Below, in pieces: positions 16,680 to 27,100 of a stretch of 64,000 nucleotides of DNA. Each line of letters begins with the position of its first letter. The first letter of the stretch is position 1. A program made the translations under genes and the position numbers. Under the pieces are notes generated by a model that searched no databases, was not told where the DNA came from, and saw only the letters and a program-made list of their open reading frames with translations. Source of the stretch: Paracoccaceae bacterium (GTDB lineage: Bacteria; Pseudomonadota; Alphaproteobacteria; Rhodobacterales; Rhodobacteraceae); contig QWDA01000009.1 of the NCBI GenBank assembly GCA_003605175.1, positions 1 to 64,000 on the forward strand, given 5' to 3'.

Positions 16680-19037
16680 ATGGCAGAACCGCTTGAATAT
16701 CCGATCTGGATGGAGGGGTCCTTCGCGAAGGACAGCCTCGTGCTTTTGGGTGCCCGGATCGACGAGGGCATCAACCGTGTCGGACGGATCGACATCGAGT
16801 TTCTCCGCAAGGAGGGCTCGTTCGATCTCGAGGACCTGGTGGGCAGCGAGATCAGCCTCCATATGAAGGATCCCGACGACAAGGACCGGGTGTTTCCCGG
16901 CATCTGCGTCGCGGCCGAATATGTGGGCAGCGCCTCGGGGAACGACCATTTCACGGCCGAGATCCGGCCGTGGTATTGGCTCCTGTCGCGGACGGCGGAC
17001 AGCCGGGTGTTCCAGGAGATCAGCGTGCCGGACCTGTTCTCGCAGATCCTCGGCGAATACGGGTTCTCGGATTACGAGAAGAAACTCACCGGCAGCTACC
17101 CGACACGGCAATACCTGGTGCAGTATCGCGAGACCGATCTCAATTTCCTCACCCGGATCGCCGAGGAGGTGGGGATCTACTTTTTCTTCGCGACCAAGAA
17201 CGGCAAGGTCTCGATGGTGATCGCCGACAATGTCGGCGCGCATGTGGCGATCCCGGGCGATGCGAAGATCCCGTTCCGGTCGCGCGAGGATGCGAACCGG
17301 CTGCAGCTCCAGCATATCCATACCTGGATGGGCGGGCGCGGCTCGCCGACGGGCCGGATCACGCTGGACGATTACGATTTCACCAAGCCGCGGGCCGACC
17401 TCTCGGTGGCGAGTTCGATGCCGAAGGGCAAGCATTCCTACAAGGATTACGAGGTCTACGACTATCCGGGGAAATATGCCGAGACCGCGGATGGCGAGCA
17501 GATCGCGAAGATCCGGATGGAGGCGGAGGCGATCCACCACCACGTGGTGAAGGCCGCGGGCGTGGTGCCGCGGCTGGCGGTGGGGGCCAAGTTCACGCTG
17601 ACCGACCATCCGCGCAAGGCGGAGAATGCCGAGTACATGGTGACGCGGCTGGTGCACCAGATCCGGCTGACCGATTACGCCGGCGGTTTCCTGGGCGGGC
17701 TCGACCTGAGCGGGATCGAGGGGGGGTGTTCCACCTCGATGGCGCTGGAGGCGGTGCCGGCGGCGGAGCAGTTCCGGCCGCGCGCGGTGACGCCGAAGCC
17801 GGTGATCGCCGGCCTGCAGACCGCGATGGTGGTCGGGCCCTCGGGCGAGGAGATCTATACCGACGAATACGGCCGGGTGAAGGTGCAGTTCCATTGGGAC
17901 CGCGAGGGCGGGTCGGACGAGAACGCATCCTGCTGGGTCCGGGTGGCGCAGCAATGGGCCGGCAAGGGGTTCGGGCTGCAGACGATTCCGCGGATCGGCT
18001 GGGAAGTGGTGGTGCAGTTCGAGGAGGGCGACCCGGACCGGCCGCTGATCACCGGCGCGCTCTACAATGCCGACAACATGCCGCCCTACGAGCTTCCGGC
18101 CCATATGACGCAGACCGGGCTGAAGACCAATTCGTCGAAGGGCGGCGGCGGTTTCAACGAGTTGTTGTTCGAGGACAAGAAGGACGGCGAGTTCGTCCGC
18201 TTCCAGTCCGAGAAGGACTACCAGCAGATCGTGAAGAACAACTCGTCGGTCTATGTGGGCTTCGAGAAGAAGGACAAGGGCGACCTCACGCAGATGGTCT
18301 ACCGCAACCAGACCGACATCACCGGCGAGGTGCGGACCCACATGACGGGCCTGCTCGAGGACCTCACGGTGGGCATGGTCTATGACGAGGCGGTGGGCCT
18401 GTCGAAGAGCCAGCTGATCGGCGTCTACAAGGAAGAGAAGGTCGGCATCGGCAAACAGGACTTCAAGACGCCTTCGGGCTTCGCGGGGCTTGCCATCGCG
18501 GCGGGCGGGCCGTTCTCGACGCTCTACAAGGGCGGCAAATACGCCGATGTGGGCGCGGCGGCGACGGCGATCGCCTCGCTCAGCAATGCCCTGAAGCAGC
18601 CCGGCAAGAAGGAGGAGATCCACGGGGTTTCCGAGCTTCACGTACTGGGCGACCGGATCCAGAAGATCGAGAAATCGAGCTATAGCGGCCCGTCGAAGGA
18701 GGGCCACTGGAAGACCACGGTCGAGGACGGCGATGTGGAGATCATCGTCAAGAAGGGCGATTTCACCCGCAAGATCAACGCGGGCAAGGTGCTGGAGGAG
18801 GCGAAGACCTCGATCGAGCTGAAATGCGGCACGTCCACGATCAAGATGACGCCGAGCAAGATCACCATCGCGGCCCAGGATATCGTGCTCGACGCGAAGA
18901 TGAACCTGACCGCGACGGCCAAGATGAACCTGAAGGCCGAGGGGAAGATGAACTTCGAGGCCAAGGGCGGCATCGCGGCCAAGGTGCAGGGCGGGGCGAT
19001 GGCCGAGATCAAGGGCGGCCTGGTGAAGATCAACTGA
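16680..19037 (+). CDS. vgrG: T6SS spike protein VgrG (TssI)
   Basis: 785 aa. The N-terminus is gp27/gp44-like; F-L-T-R-I-A-E-E-V-G-I-Y-F-F and T-D-E-Y-G-R-V-K-V-Q-F-H-W-D-R are hallmarks leading to the gp5 OB-fold. W-V-R-V-A-Q-Q-W-A-G-K-G-F-G and G-D-P-D-R-P-L-I-T-G-A-L-Y-N follow. The last ~110 residues form a repetitive beta-helix (K-M-N-L-T-A-T-A-K-M-N-L-K-A-E-G-K-M-N-F). There is no obvious enzymatic C-terminal domain, so it looks like a structural spike that carries PAAR-tipped cargo. About 65 bp separate it from tssH. Confidence 0.95.
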   Translation: MAEPLEYPIWMEGSFAKDSLVLLGARIDEGINRVGRIDIEFLRKEGSFDLEDLVGSEISLHMKDPDDKDRVFPGICVAAEYVGSASGNDHFTAEIRPWYWLLSRTADSRVFQEISVPDLFSQILGEYGFSDYEKKLTGSYPTRQYLVQYRETDLNFLTRIAEEVGIYFFFATKNGKVSMVIADNVGAHVAIPGDAKIPFRSREDANRLQLQHIHTWMGGRGSPTGRITLDDYDFTKPRADLSVASSMPKGKHSYKDYEVYDYPGKYAETADGEQIAKIRMEAEAIHHHVVKAAGVVPRLAVGAKFTLTDHPRKAENAEYMVTRLVHQIRLTDYAGGFLGGLDLSGIEGGCSTSMALEAVPAAEQFRPRAVTPKPVIAGLQTAMVVGPSGEEIYTDEYGRVKVQFHWDREGGSDENASCWVRVAQQWAGKGFGLQTIPRIGWEVVVQFEEGDPDRPLITGALYNADNMPPYELPAHMTQTGLKTNSSKGGGGFNELLFEDKKDGEFVRFQSEKDYQQIVKNNSSVYVGFEKKDKGDLTQMVYRNQTDITGEVRTHMTGLLEDLTVGMVYDEAVGLSKSQLIGVYKEEKVGIGKQDFKTPSGFAGLAIAAGGPFSTLYKGGKYADVGAAATAIASLSNALKQPGKKEEIHGVSELHVLGDRIQKIEKSSYSGPSKEGHWKTTVEDGDVEIIVKKGDFTRKINAGKVLEEAKTSIELKCGTSTIKMTPSKITIAAQDIVLDAKMNLTATAKMNLKAEGKMNFEAKGGIAAKVQGGAMAEIKGGLVKIN

Positions 19038-19047
19038 TGGTGGCGGC

Positions 19048-19659
19048 ATGAGCGAGCGATTCAAGGATCTGAGGAAAGTGCCGAAGCAGCCCGCGCTGCG
19101 GCTCCTGGCGCTGGCCAACATGAAGCTCGAGACCGAGCTGAAATCGCCGGCCGCGGCGCCGGTGGACGTGGTGCTGGACGAGCTGGCCGAGGCCGAAGCC
19201 TGGCCCGACCTGTTGCGCGTCATGGCGGCGGCGCTGCCGGTGCGCGAGGGGGTCTGGTGGGCCTGCCTGGCCGCCGAAAACGTGCTCGGCGGCGGCGAGG
19301 CGGCGGAGAGCCCCTGCCTGAAGGCGGCGCGGGACTGGGTGTACAAGCCGAACGACGAGACCCGCGCGGCGGCGGTGAAGGCGGCCGAGGCGCCGGATCC
19401 GGCCGATGCGGCCGATCTCTGTGCCTCGGCGGTGGCGATGAGCGACGGCAAGCTGGGGCCGGGGGATCTGGCGCAGTTCGACGCGCCGCCGGGCGCCGCG
19501 CAGGGGATGATCCTGGCGATGATCGCGGCCGGTATCGGCGCCGATGACCAGGTGGAGTCGGGTGTGGCGCTGCAGCACATGATCGACCGGGGCGTCGATA
19601 TCGCGCGCGGCGGCAACGGCCGGGTCGAGGCGCCGGCCGCGATGGAAGGAGCCGAGTGA
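19048..19659 (+). CDS. DUF6931-like T6SS-associated protein
   Basis: 203 aa, soluble, helical, Ala-rich. The segment V-W-W-A-C-L-A-A-E-N-V with a downstream A-R-D-W-V-Y-K-P matches my memory of DUF6931, a family found between VgrG and PAAR genes in alphaproteobacterial T6SS loci. No catalytic motif is seen. The position, between vgrG and PAAR with a TGATG overlap to PAAR, suggests an adaptor or chaperone that loads the PAAR tip; that role is inference. Start ATG lies ten bases after the vgrG stop. Confidence 0.7.
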   Translation: MSERFKDLRKVPKQPALRLLALANMKLETELKSPAAAPVDVVLDELAEAEAWPDLLRVMAAALPVREGVWWACLAAENVLGGGEAAESPCLKAARDWVYKPNDETRAAAVKAAEAPDPADAADLCASAVAMSDGKLGPGDLAQFDAPPGAAQGMILAMIAAGIGADDQVESGVALQHMIDRGVDIARGGNGRVEAPAAMEGAE

Positions 19660-19964
19660 TGGGACAGCCTGCCGCCCGTGTGGGCGATATGCATACCTGC
19701 CCGATGCAGACGCCGGGGACGCCGCCGATTCCGCATGTGGGCGGCCCGCTCCTGCCGCCGGGCGTGCCGACGGTGCTGATCTGCTCCATGCCGGCGGCGC
19801 CGGCGCCGGGCAACATGTGCGTCTGTGTGGGGCCGCCGGACGTGACGGTGAAGGGATCGGCCACGGTGCTGGTTCAGAACCGGATGCTGGCACGGCTGGG
19901 CGATTCGACCGCGCATGGCGGATCCATCGTGGTGGGTGCGCCGACGGTGCTTGTCGGCGGATAG
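19659..19964 (+). CDS. PAAR-domain spike-tip protein
   Basis: 101 aa, a bare PAAR domain: P-A-A-R-V-G-D-M-H-T-C-P-M near the start, A-R-L-G-D-S-T-A-H-G-G-S-I-V-V-G-A-P-T-V-L at the end. The conserved His and Cys residues are those used to bind the tip zinc. It caps VgrG and usually anchors effectors. No extension domain is fused. The ATG overlaps the preceding TGA (TGATG); a GTG three bases earlier is possible. Confidence 0.93.
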   Translation: MGQPAARVGDMHTCPMQTPGTPPIPHVGGPLLPPGVPTVLICSMPAAPAPGNMCVCVGPPDVTVKGSATVLVQNRMLARLGDSTAHGGSIVVGAPTVLVGG

Positions 19965-19967
19965 ACG

Positions 19968-21443
19968 ATGGGCGTGACGCTGCATTTCCAGTCCACCGGC
20001 ACGGTGCCGGGCAATGCGCGGCCGGTGCAGATGTTCGGCGGTTCGATCACCGTCGGCCGGGGGCCGGAGAACGACCTGGTGCTGCCCGATCCGACCAAGG
20101 TGCTGTCGAAGCGGCATTGCGCCATCGAGGAGCAGTCGGGGCAGGTGGTGGTGATCGACCTGTCGACCAACGGAACCTTCCTGAACTACGGCAAGACCGC
20201 CATCGGCAAGACGCCCAAGCCGTTGAACGACGGCGATATCCTGACGCTGGGGCCCTATGAGCTGATGGTCGAGCTGTCGGGGTCGACCGGCGCCGCGCTG
20301 GCGCCGGCGGCCGATCCGGCGCCGCGTTCGGCACCTGCGCCCGTGCCGAGCGGGAAGTCGGCGCTGGGAAATGCGCTCGACGATCTCCTGGACGGGCCGG
20401 GCGGGGGCGGCGATTTCCTCGACGACCTGTTGGGCGAGGATGCGCCCTTGACCGGGCCCAAGGGCGTGAAGCGGCCCGATCCGGACGAGGACGGGCTCCT
20501 GCCGCCCCTGGACGAGGACGACCTTCTGGGCCCGGCGAAGGACCCGTTCGAGGGGATGGGGCGGAGCCAGTCGGACCATTCGCCCTCGGCCTCCGACCAT
20601 GTGCGGCTGTCGAGCCCGATGTCGTCGCAGCAGATCCCGGAGGATTGGGGCGACGACGATCTGATGGCGCCGTCGGGCGGTGCCGCGCCGTCAATTCCCG
20701 CGGCGCGGATCCCGGACGACGATCCGGATTTCGGCGGCTCCTCCGGCGGGGCCGGGGAAGGGGACGACCCGTTCGGATGGTCGCCGGCGGAAGAGACGGC
20801 GGCGCCCGCCAAGGCGGAGGCAGCGGCCCCGACCCCGGCCGCGCCTGCCAGCGGCGGCGGCGGCGATGCGGCGGCGCGGGCGTTCCTGAAGGCGGCGGGG
20901 GTCGAGGGGCTCGACATCCCGGATGCGGAACTCGAGGCGACGCTGTCGCGGATGGGCCACGTGTTCCGGATCATGGTCAAGGGGATGCGCGAGATCCTGA
21001 TGGCGCGGGCCACGGTGAAATCGGAATTCCGGATCGACCAGACGATGATCGCGGCGGGCGGGAACAACCCGCTGAAATTCTCGGTGAGCCCGGAACAGGC
21101 CGTCGAGGCGATGGTCAAGCCGCGGACCACCGGCTACCTTGACGCCACCGAGGCGGCGGAGCAGGCGCTGAAGGACATCCGCGCCCATGAGATCGCCATG
21201 GTCACCGGCATGGAGGCGGCGCTGAAGGGGATCCTGAAGGAGCTCTCGCCCGCGGCGCTGGAGGGCCGGATCGAAGTGGGCGGCGGGCTGTCGAGCGTTC
21301 TGAAAGGCAAGAAGGCAAGGTATTGGGAAGTCTACGAAAAGCTCTATGGAGAGATTTCGGACCAGGCCGAGAACGATTTCCAGGAATTGTTCGCGAAGGA
21401 ATTCGCGCAGGCCTACAAGGCGCAGCTGGAGAAGCTGAAATGA
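19968..21443 (+). CDS. tagH: FHA-domain T6SS regulator (Fha/TagH)
   Basis: 491 aa. An N-terminal FHA domain (about residues 20-95) shows I-T-V-G-R-G-P-E-N-D-L-V-L-P, S-K-R-H-C-A-I and D-L-S-T-N-G-T-F-L-N, the phosphothreonine-binding Arg, Ser-x-x-His and Asn residues. A long acidic Pro/Gly linker (about 110-290) leads to a helical C-terminal domain of the TagH type (V-F-R-I-M-V-K-G-M-R-E-I-L). Fha proteins are phosphorylated by PpkA and reset by PppA, both encoded here, to switch on assembly. Confidence 0.92.
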   Translation: MGVTLHFQSTGTVPGNARPVQMFGGSITVGRGPENDLVLPDPTKVLSKRHCAIEEQSGQVVVIDLSTNGTFLNYGKTAIGKTPKPLNDGDILTLGPYELMVELSGSTGAALAPAADPAPRSAPAPVPSGKSALGNALDDLLDGPGGGGDFLDDLLGEDAPLTGPKGVKRPDPDEDGLLPPLDEDDLLGPAKDPFEGMGRSQSDHSPSASDHVRLSSPMSSQQIPEDWGDDDLMAPSGGAAPSIPAARIPDDDPDFGGSSGGAGEGDDPFGWSPAEETAAPAKAEAAAPTPAAPASGGGGDAAARAFLKAAGVEGLDIPDAELEATLSRMGHVFRIMVKGMREILMARATVKSEFRIDQTMIAAGGNNPLKFSVSPEQAVEAMVKPRTTGYLDATEAAEQALKDIRAHEIAMVTGMEAALKGILKELSPAALEGRIEVGGGLSSVLKGKKARYWEVYEKLYGEISDQAENDFQELFAKEFAQAYKAQLEKLK

Positions 21444-21459
21444 GCGGGGGAGCGCAGGG

Positions 21460-22800
21460 ATGAGCTGGGACAGCAAGGTTCTCTGGACCGAGGGGCTGTT
21501 CCTGCAGCCGCACCATTTCCAGCAGGCCGACCGCTATGCCGAGGCGCTGGTGGGCGGGCTCGCGGCGCGGGTCGCGCCCTATGCCTGGGGCGTGTCGCAT
21601 CTGGAGATCGACCGCGAGGTGCTGAAGGTCGGGCAGTTCGCGCTGAAGCGCGTGTCGGGGCTGACCCAGGACGGCACGGTGTTCCGGGTGCCCGACGCCG
21701 AGACGCATCCGCCCGCCCTGGACGTGCCGTCGGAGATCAAGGATTGCGTGGTGCATCTGACCGTGCCGCAAAGGCGGCAGGGCGCGCCCGAGGTGGACCT
21801 GACCGGGTCGGAACTGTCGGCGGCGCGGCTCAGGCCGGCCGAGATCGACGTGACCGACGTGACGGGGCGGGCGCAGAAGCCGGCGCGGATCGCGGTGGGC
21901 AAGCTGCGCCTGCAATTCGCGCTGGACGTGGACGATCTGGCCGACCGGCTGGCGATCCCGGTGGCGCGGATCATCGAGGTGAAGGCGGACAAGGAGGTGA
22001 TCCTTGACGACGGCTTCGTGCCCTCGGCGCTGGATCTGCAGGCGGCGGCGCCCCTGCGCGGCTTCCTGAACGAGCTGGAGGGGCTGCTCGCGCACCGGAT
22101 GACGGCGCTGTCGGGGCGGCTGACGGCGGGGGCGGGCGCGCGCGGCTCGGCCGAGGTGCAGGACCTCCTGCTGCTCCTGTCGATCAACCGGATGCTGCCG
22201 GTGATCCGGCACCTGGCGTCGATCGACAATGTGCATCCGTCGATGATGTTCCGCGAATGCTTGTCGCTGGCGGGCGAGCTGGCGACCTTCATGGCGCAGG
22301 ACAAGCGGCCGGGGGAATACCCGCCCTACCAGCATCACGACCTGACCCAGACCTTCCTGCCGGTGATCCGCGACCTGCGGCGCTACCTCTCGTCGGTGCT
22401 GGAGCAGACCGCGGTGGCGATTCCGATCGAGCCCCGGAAATACGGGATCTCGGTGGGGGTCATCGCCGACCGGAAGCTCATCTCCAATGCCGGCTTCGTG
22501 CTGGCAGTGGCGGCAGACATGGATGCCGACAAGGTGCGTCGGCATTTCGCGGGGCAGGCCAAGGTCGGCCCGGTGGAGGAGATCCGCCAGCTTGTGAACT
22601 CGGCGCTGCCGGGGATCGGGCTGCGCGCGCTGCCGGTGGCGCCGCGGCAGATCCCCTACAGCGCGGAGACGGTCTATTTCGAGGTCGACGGGTCGAGCCC
22701 CTTGTGGGGCAAGATGACCACCTCGGGCGGCATCGCGGTGCATGTCTCGGGCGACTATCCCGGCCTGAAGCTCGAGCTTTGGGCGATCCGCAGCGGATGA
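21460..22800 (+). CDS. tssK: T6SS baseplate-membrane connector TssK
   Basis: 446 aa. Signature start: K-V-L-W-T-E-G-L-F-L-Q-P-H-H-F-Q-Q-A-D-R-Y, then D-N-V-H-P-S-M-M-F-R-E and Y-P-P-Y-Q-H-H-D-L. TssK trimers link the baseplate wedges to the cytoplasmic domains of TssL and TssM. GAGCGCAGGG precedes the ATG. 18 bp separate it from tssL. Confidence 0.95.
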   Translation: MSWDSKVLWTEGLFLQPHHFQQADRYAEALVGGLAARVAPYAWGVSHLEIDREVLKVGQFALKRVSGLTQDGTVFRVPDAETHPPALDVPSEIKDCVVHLTVPQRRQGAPEVDLTGSELSAARLRPAEIDVTDVTGRAQKPARIAVGKLRLQFALDVDDLADRLAIPVARIIEVKADKEVILDDGFVPSALDLQAAAPLRGFLNELEGLLAHRMTALSGRLTAGAGARGSAEVQDLLLLLSINRMLPVIRHLASIDNVHPSMMFRECLSLAGELATFMAQDKRPGEYPPYQHHDLTQTFLPVIRDLRRYLSSVLEQTAVAIPIEPRKYGISVGVIADRKLISNAGFVLAVAADMDADKVRRHFAGQAKVGPVEEIRQLVNSALPGIGLRALPVAPRQIPYSAETVYFEVDGSSPLWGKMTTSGGIAVHVSGDYPGLKLELWAIRSG

Positions 22801-22818
22801 CGAAGGAGGACAGCCCCA

Positions 22819-24189
22819 ATGTCCGATGACGATCCCTTCGCAGAACCGGACGACACCGACCGCACGGTGATCCGGCCCAATCCGGGTGGCCGGCTGAGCT
22901 CGGTCGCCTCGCCGGTGCCGCAGGCTTCGGCGCCCGCGCCGGGCGGCGGCGGGCCGGTGCATACCGCCGGCACCTCGGGCGGGCGGGTGCAGGATCCGGG
23001 CGATGCCTCGACCGGGCTGAACCGGCTGCATGCGGCGGCGGCGACGCTGTTCGCGCTGGTGAGCCGGATCCGGAACCGGGCGCAGCATCCCGACCCGGAG
23101 GCGCTGCGCCGTTCGGTGGTGGCCGAGGTGCGGGGTTTCGAGAGCCGGGCCTTGCAATCGGGGATCGAGGCGCGCGACGTGAAGGTCGCGCGCTACGCGA
23201 TCTGCGCGACGCTGGACGATGTGGTGTTGAACACGCCCTGGGGCGGGCAATCGGTCTGGGCGCAGCAGTCGATGGTGGCGACCTTCCACCGCGAGGTGGT
23301 GGGCGGCGACCGGTTCTTCGACCTTCTGGCGCGGCTGGAGCAGGATCCGGCGAACAATATCGAGCTCTTGGAGTTCCTCTACATGTGCCTGACGCTCGGC
23401 TTCGAGGGGCGGCTCCGGGTGGAGCAGAACGGCGCCGAGAAGCATCTGAACATCCGCGCGGGCCTTGCCCGGATCATCGCGCAGCATCGCGGTACGCCGG
23501 AGCGGGATCTCTCGCCGCACTGGCCGGGGCTCGACAGGCCGCACAAGCCGCGCTCGGCCTGGAAGGCGGTGTGGATCGCCTCGGGGGTCTCGGCGATCCT
23601 TCTGGTGACCGGGTTCGTCGGGCTGACCTACGCGCTGACGGGCGGGACCAACCGGACGGCGGGCGAGCTTTCGGCGCTGGCCTCGGGCACGGTGCCGACG
23701 CTCGCGGTGCTGGCGCCTCCGGTCGTCAAGACGGCGCCGCCACCGGACGCGGAGCTCGAGCGGGTGTCGGGCTTCCTAGAGGAGGAGATCGCCGAGGGGA
23801 TCGTCAAGGTCTTCCAGGATTACAACACGATCACCATAAGGCTCACCGGCTCGAACATGTTCGCCTCGGCCTCGGACCAGCTCACCGACCGGTTCGAGGT
23901 GCCGCTCGCGCGGGTGGCGGCGGCCCTGAAGGACACCGAGGGGCCGATCATCGTGGTGGGCCATTCCGACAACGTGCCGATCCGGTCGGGGCGCTGGCCG
24001 TCGAACCTCGCCTTGTCGCTGGCGCGGGCCGAGAGCGTGCTGGCCAAGGTCGCGGGCGCGCTTGACGATCCGACCCGGCTCACCGCCGAGGGCCGGGCCG
24101 ACAAGGACCCGATCGCCACCAACAAGACATCCGAAGGCCGGGCGCAGAACCGGCGGATCGAGATCGTGCTCGTCCGGAAGGACCGTTGA
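22819..24189 (+). CDS. tssL: T6SS membrane protein TssL with OmpA-type extension
   Basis: 456 aa. After a disordered Pro/Gly/Ser N-terminus comes the cytoplasmic DotU domain (about 65-235: L-F-A-L-V-S-R-I-R, Y-A-I-C-A-T-L-D-D-V-V-L-N-T-P-W-G). One transmembrane helix lies near 250-272. The periplasmic part ends in an OmpA domain (about 320-456: V-V-G-H-S-D-N-V-P-I-R, N-L-A-L-S-L-A-R-A-E-S-V, N-R-R-I-E-I-V-L). The extension gives direct peptidoglycan anchoring, which matters because tssJ is missing. Stop overlaps the tssM start (TGATG). Confidence 0.95.
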   Translation: MSDDDPFAEPDDTDRTVIRPNPGGRLSSVASPVPQASAPAPGGGGPVHTAGTSGGRVQDPGDASTGLNRLHAAAATLFALVSRIRNRAQHPDPEALRRSVVAEVRGFESRALQSGIEARDVKVARYAICATLDDVVLNTPWGGQSVWAQQSMVATFHREVVGGDRFFDLLARLEQDPANNIELLEFLYMCLTLGFEGRLRVEQNGAEKHLNIRAGLARIIAQHRGTPERDLSPHWPGLDRPHKPRSAWKAVWIASGVSAILLVTGFVGLTYALTGGTNRTAGELSALASGTVPTLAVLAPPVVKTAPPPDAELERVSGFLEEEIAEGIVKVFQDYNTITIRLTGSNMFASASDQLTDRFEVPLARVAAALKDTEGPIIVVGHSDNVPIRSGRWPSNLALSLARAESVLAKVAGALDDPTRLTAEGRADKDPIATNKTSEGRAQNRRIEIVLVRKDR

Positions 24190-27100
24190 TGAAGAAGCTT
24201 GGCCGCATCCTGTTCTCCGGCGTGTCGATCACGCTGTTCCTGGCCGTGGTGTTCTCGGTCTGCCTCTGGTTCCTCGGCGGTTTCCTCGGCTTCGGCGCGG
24301 CGCGGCCCTTCGAGAGCGTCGCCGGGCGGCTCGTGGGGATCGCGATCTTCTGGGTGATCGCGCTGATCGTCATCCTGATCCTGCTTCTTCGCGACAAGAA
24401 GAAGGACGAGGCGATGGCCGAGGATATCGTGACCTCGGCCGAGCCTGCGCTGGGCGACAACGAGATGGTCGCCTCGGAACTGGCCGAGATGCGCGACAAG
24501 CTGAAGGCGGCGCTGGGCAAGCTCAGGAAATCGAAGGCGGGGCGGCGGCATCTCTATGAGCTGCCCTGGTACGTCATCATCGGCCCGCCGGGCGCGGGCA
24601 AGACCACGGCCATCGTCAATTCGGGTCTCCAGTTCCCGCTGGCCGAGGACATGGGCAAATCCGCCATCGGCGGCGTCGGCGGCACGCGGAACTGCGACTG
24701 GTGGTTCACCGACGGGGCGGTGCTGGTCGACACCGCGGGGCGCTATACCACGCAGGAGAGCGACGCGGAGGCCGACAACGCGGCCTGGCTCGGCTTCCTG
24801 TCGATCCTGAAGAAGCACCGGCCGCGCCAGCCGGTCAACGGCGCCATCGTGGCGATCTCGCTCTCGGACCTGTCGATGCAGGACGAGATCAGCCAGAAAA
24901 GCCACGCGGTCGCGGTGCGGCGGCGGCTGCATGAGCTGCGCGAGAAGCTGGGGGTGCGGTTCCCGGTCTATGTGCTGTTCACCAAGGCCGACCTGCTGGC
25001 CGGGTTCGAGCAGTTCTTCGACGATCTCGGCAAGGAGGAGCGCGGCCAGGTCTGGGGCTTCACCCTGCCGGTGGATACCAACAAGACCGAGGCGGGGGCG
25101 ATCCAGGGCTTCGATGCCGAGTTCCAGCTCCTGCTCGACCGGCTGAACCAGCAATCGGTGGCGAAGCTGCAGCACGAGACCGACCCGGCGCGGCGGAGCC
25201 TGATCGCGGGCTTCCCGCAGCAGGTGGCGAGCGTCCGGCAGACCGCGCGCGATTTCCTGACCGAGCTGTTCCAGGAGAACCGCTACGAGCAGCGGCAGTT
25301 CCTGCGCGGGATCTATTTCACCTCCGGCACCCAGGAGGGCACGCCCATCGACCGGCTGATGCTCGGCATGGCGCGGACCTTCGGGATCGGCCGGCAGGCG
25401 ATCGGGGCCGGGCAGGGCTCGGGGCGGTCGTATTTCCTCACCCGGCTGTTCGACCAGGTGATCTTCCGCGAGTCGGGGCTGGTCTCGGCCGACGACAAGG
25501 TGGAGCGGCGCTATCGCTGGACCCGCGTGGCGGCGATCGCGGCGGCGGTGCTGGTGACGGTGGGCCTGGGCGGCATGTGGACCCGCAGCTATCTGGGCAA
25601 CCGCGAGCTGATCGACGACGTGCAGACCCGGATCGCCGCCTATCGCACGGCGGCGAAGGCGATTCCGGGAAGCCCGGTGGCGGATACCGACCTGCCGGGC
25701 GTGGTGCCGGCGCTGAACATCCTGCGCGATCTGCCGGTGAACCGGGTGACGGGGCGCGAGAGCGTGCCGGACGGGCTGGGCTGGGGGCTCTACCAGGGCA
25801 AAATCCTGGGCTCGGAGGGCGGGCAGGCCTATCGCGCGGCGCTGAACGAGCATCTGTTGCCGCGTCTGCTGTTGCGGTTGCAGGACCAGATGCAGGGTTC
25901 GATCAACGAACCCGACGTGCTCTACGAGGCGCTGAAGGTCTATCTGATGCTCGGGCAGGCCGGGCCGATGAACGACGCGCTGGTCAAGGACTGGCTGACG
26001 GTCGACTGGCAGCTTTCCTATCCGGGCGCCGACCGGGAGCAGCTCCGGGCCGATCTGGTGGGGCATCTCGACGCGCTCCTGAGCCAGCCGATGGTGGAGA
26101 TCCCGCTGAACGGCGATCTGGTGGCGCGGGTGCAGGGGGTGCTGACGCAGATGCCCCAGGCGCAGCGGCTCTATAACGGGATCGTCGGCAGCACGGCGGC
26201 GACCTCGCTGCCGCAATGGCGGCTGACCGATGTGGGCGGGCCGGCGGTGGCGCGGGCCATCGTGCGCTCGTCGGGCAAGCAGCTGAACGAGGGGATCCCG
26301 GGGATCTACACCTACAAGGGCTTCCACGACGTGTTCCTGCCCGAGGCACTCGGGGTCGCGGAGCGGATCAAGCGCGATGCCTGGGTGCTGGGCCCCGCCG
26401 CGGCGGAGCAGATCCAGAGCGAGACGGCGCTGACGGCGCTGTCGCGCGACGTGCTGGGGCTCTATTTCGACGATTACGTCTCGGCCTATGACGGGATGCT
26501 GGGCGATATCGACATCATCCCGCTGAACTCGCCGTCCCATGCCGCCGAGGTCACCAATGTGCTCTCGGGGCCGACCTCGCCGATCGCGAAGATCCTGACG
26601 GCGGTGGCGGACGAGACGCGGCTGACCGAGGACCGCTCGAGCGCGGCCGAGGCGGGTGGCGAGGCGGGGCTGGACGAGTTGCAGAAGGCGGCGACGAGGA
26701 AGGTTTCGCCGGCCCTGCAGAAGATCCTGGCGGCGAGCGCGGCGGACGGCTCCACGCCGCGCCCGCCGGGGGCCTATGTGGAGGACCGGTTCGACTGGCT
26801 GCAGAAATTTGTCGCCAAGGAGGACGGGCAGCAGAGCCAGCTCGACCTGATGCTGGCGACGCTCAGGGAGATCTACCAGGAGCTTTCGAACATTGCGACC
26901 GGGGTCTCGACCGGCAATGCCGCGACGCTGATCCGGTTCCAGGGCGAGGCGAAGGAGCTGCCGGGGCCGATGGGCCGCTGGGCGACGCAGATCGCGCAGG
27001 GCTCGTCGGGGATCTCGGCCGACAGCACCCGGGCGGGGATCAACGCGCGCTGGCAGGGCGAGGTTCTGCCGTTCTGCAAGGAGGCGATCACCGGCAAGTA

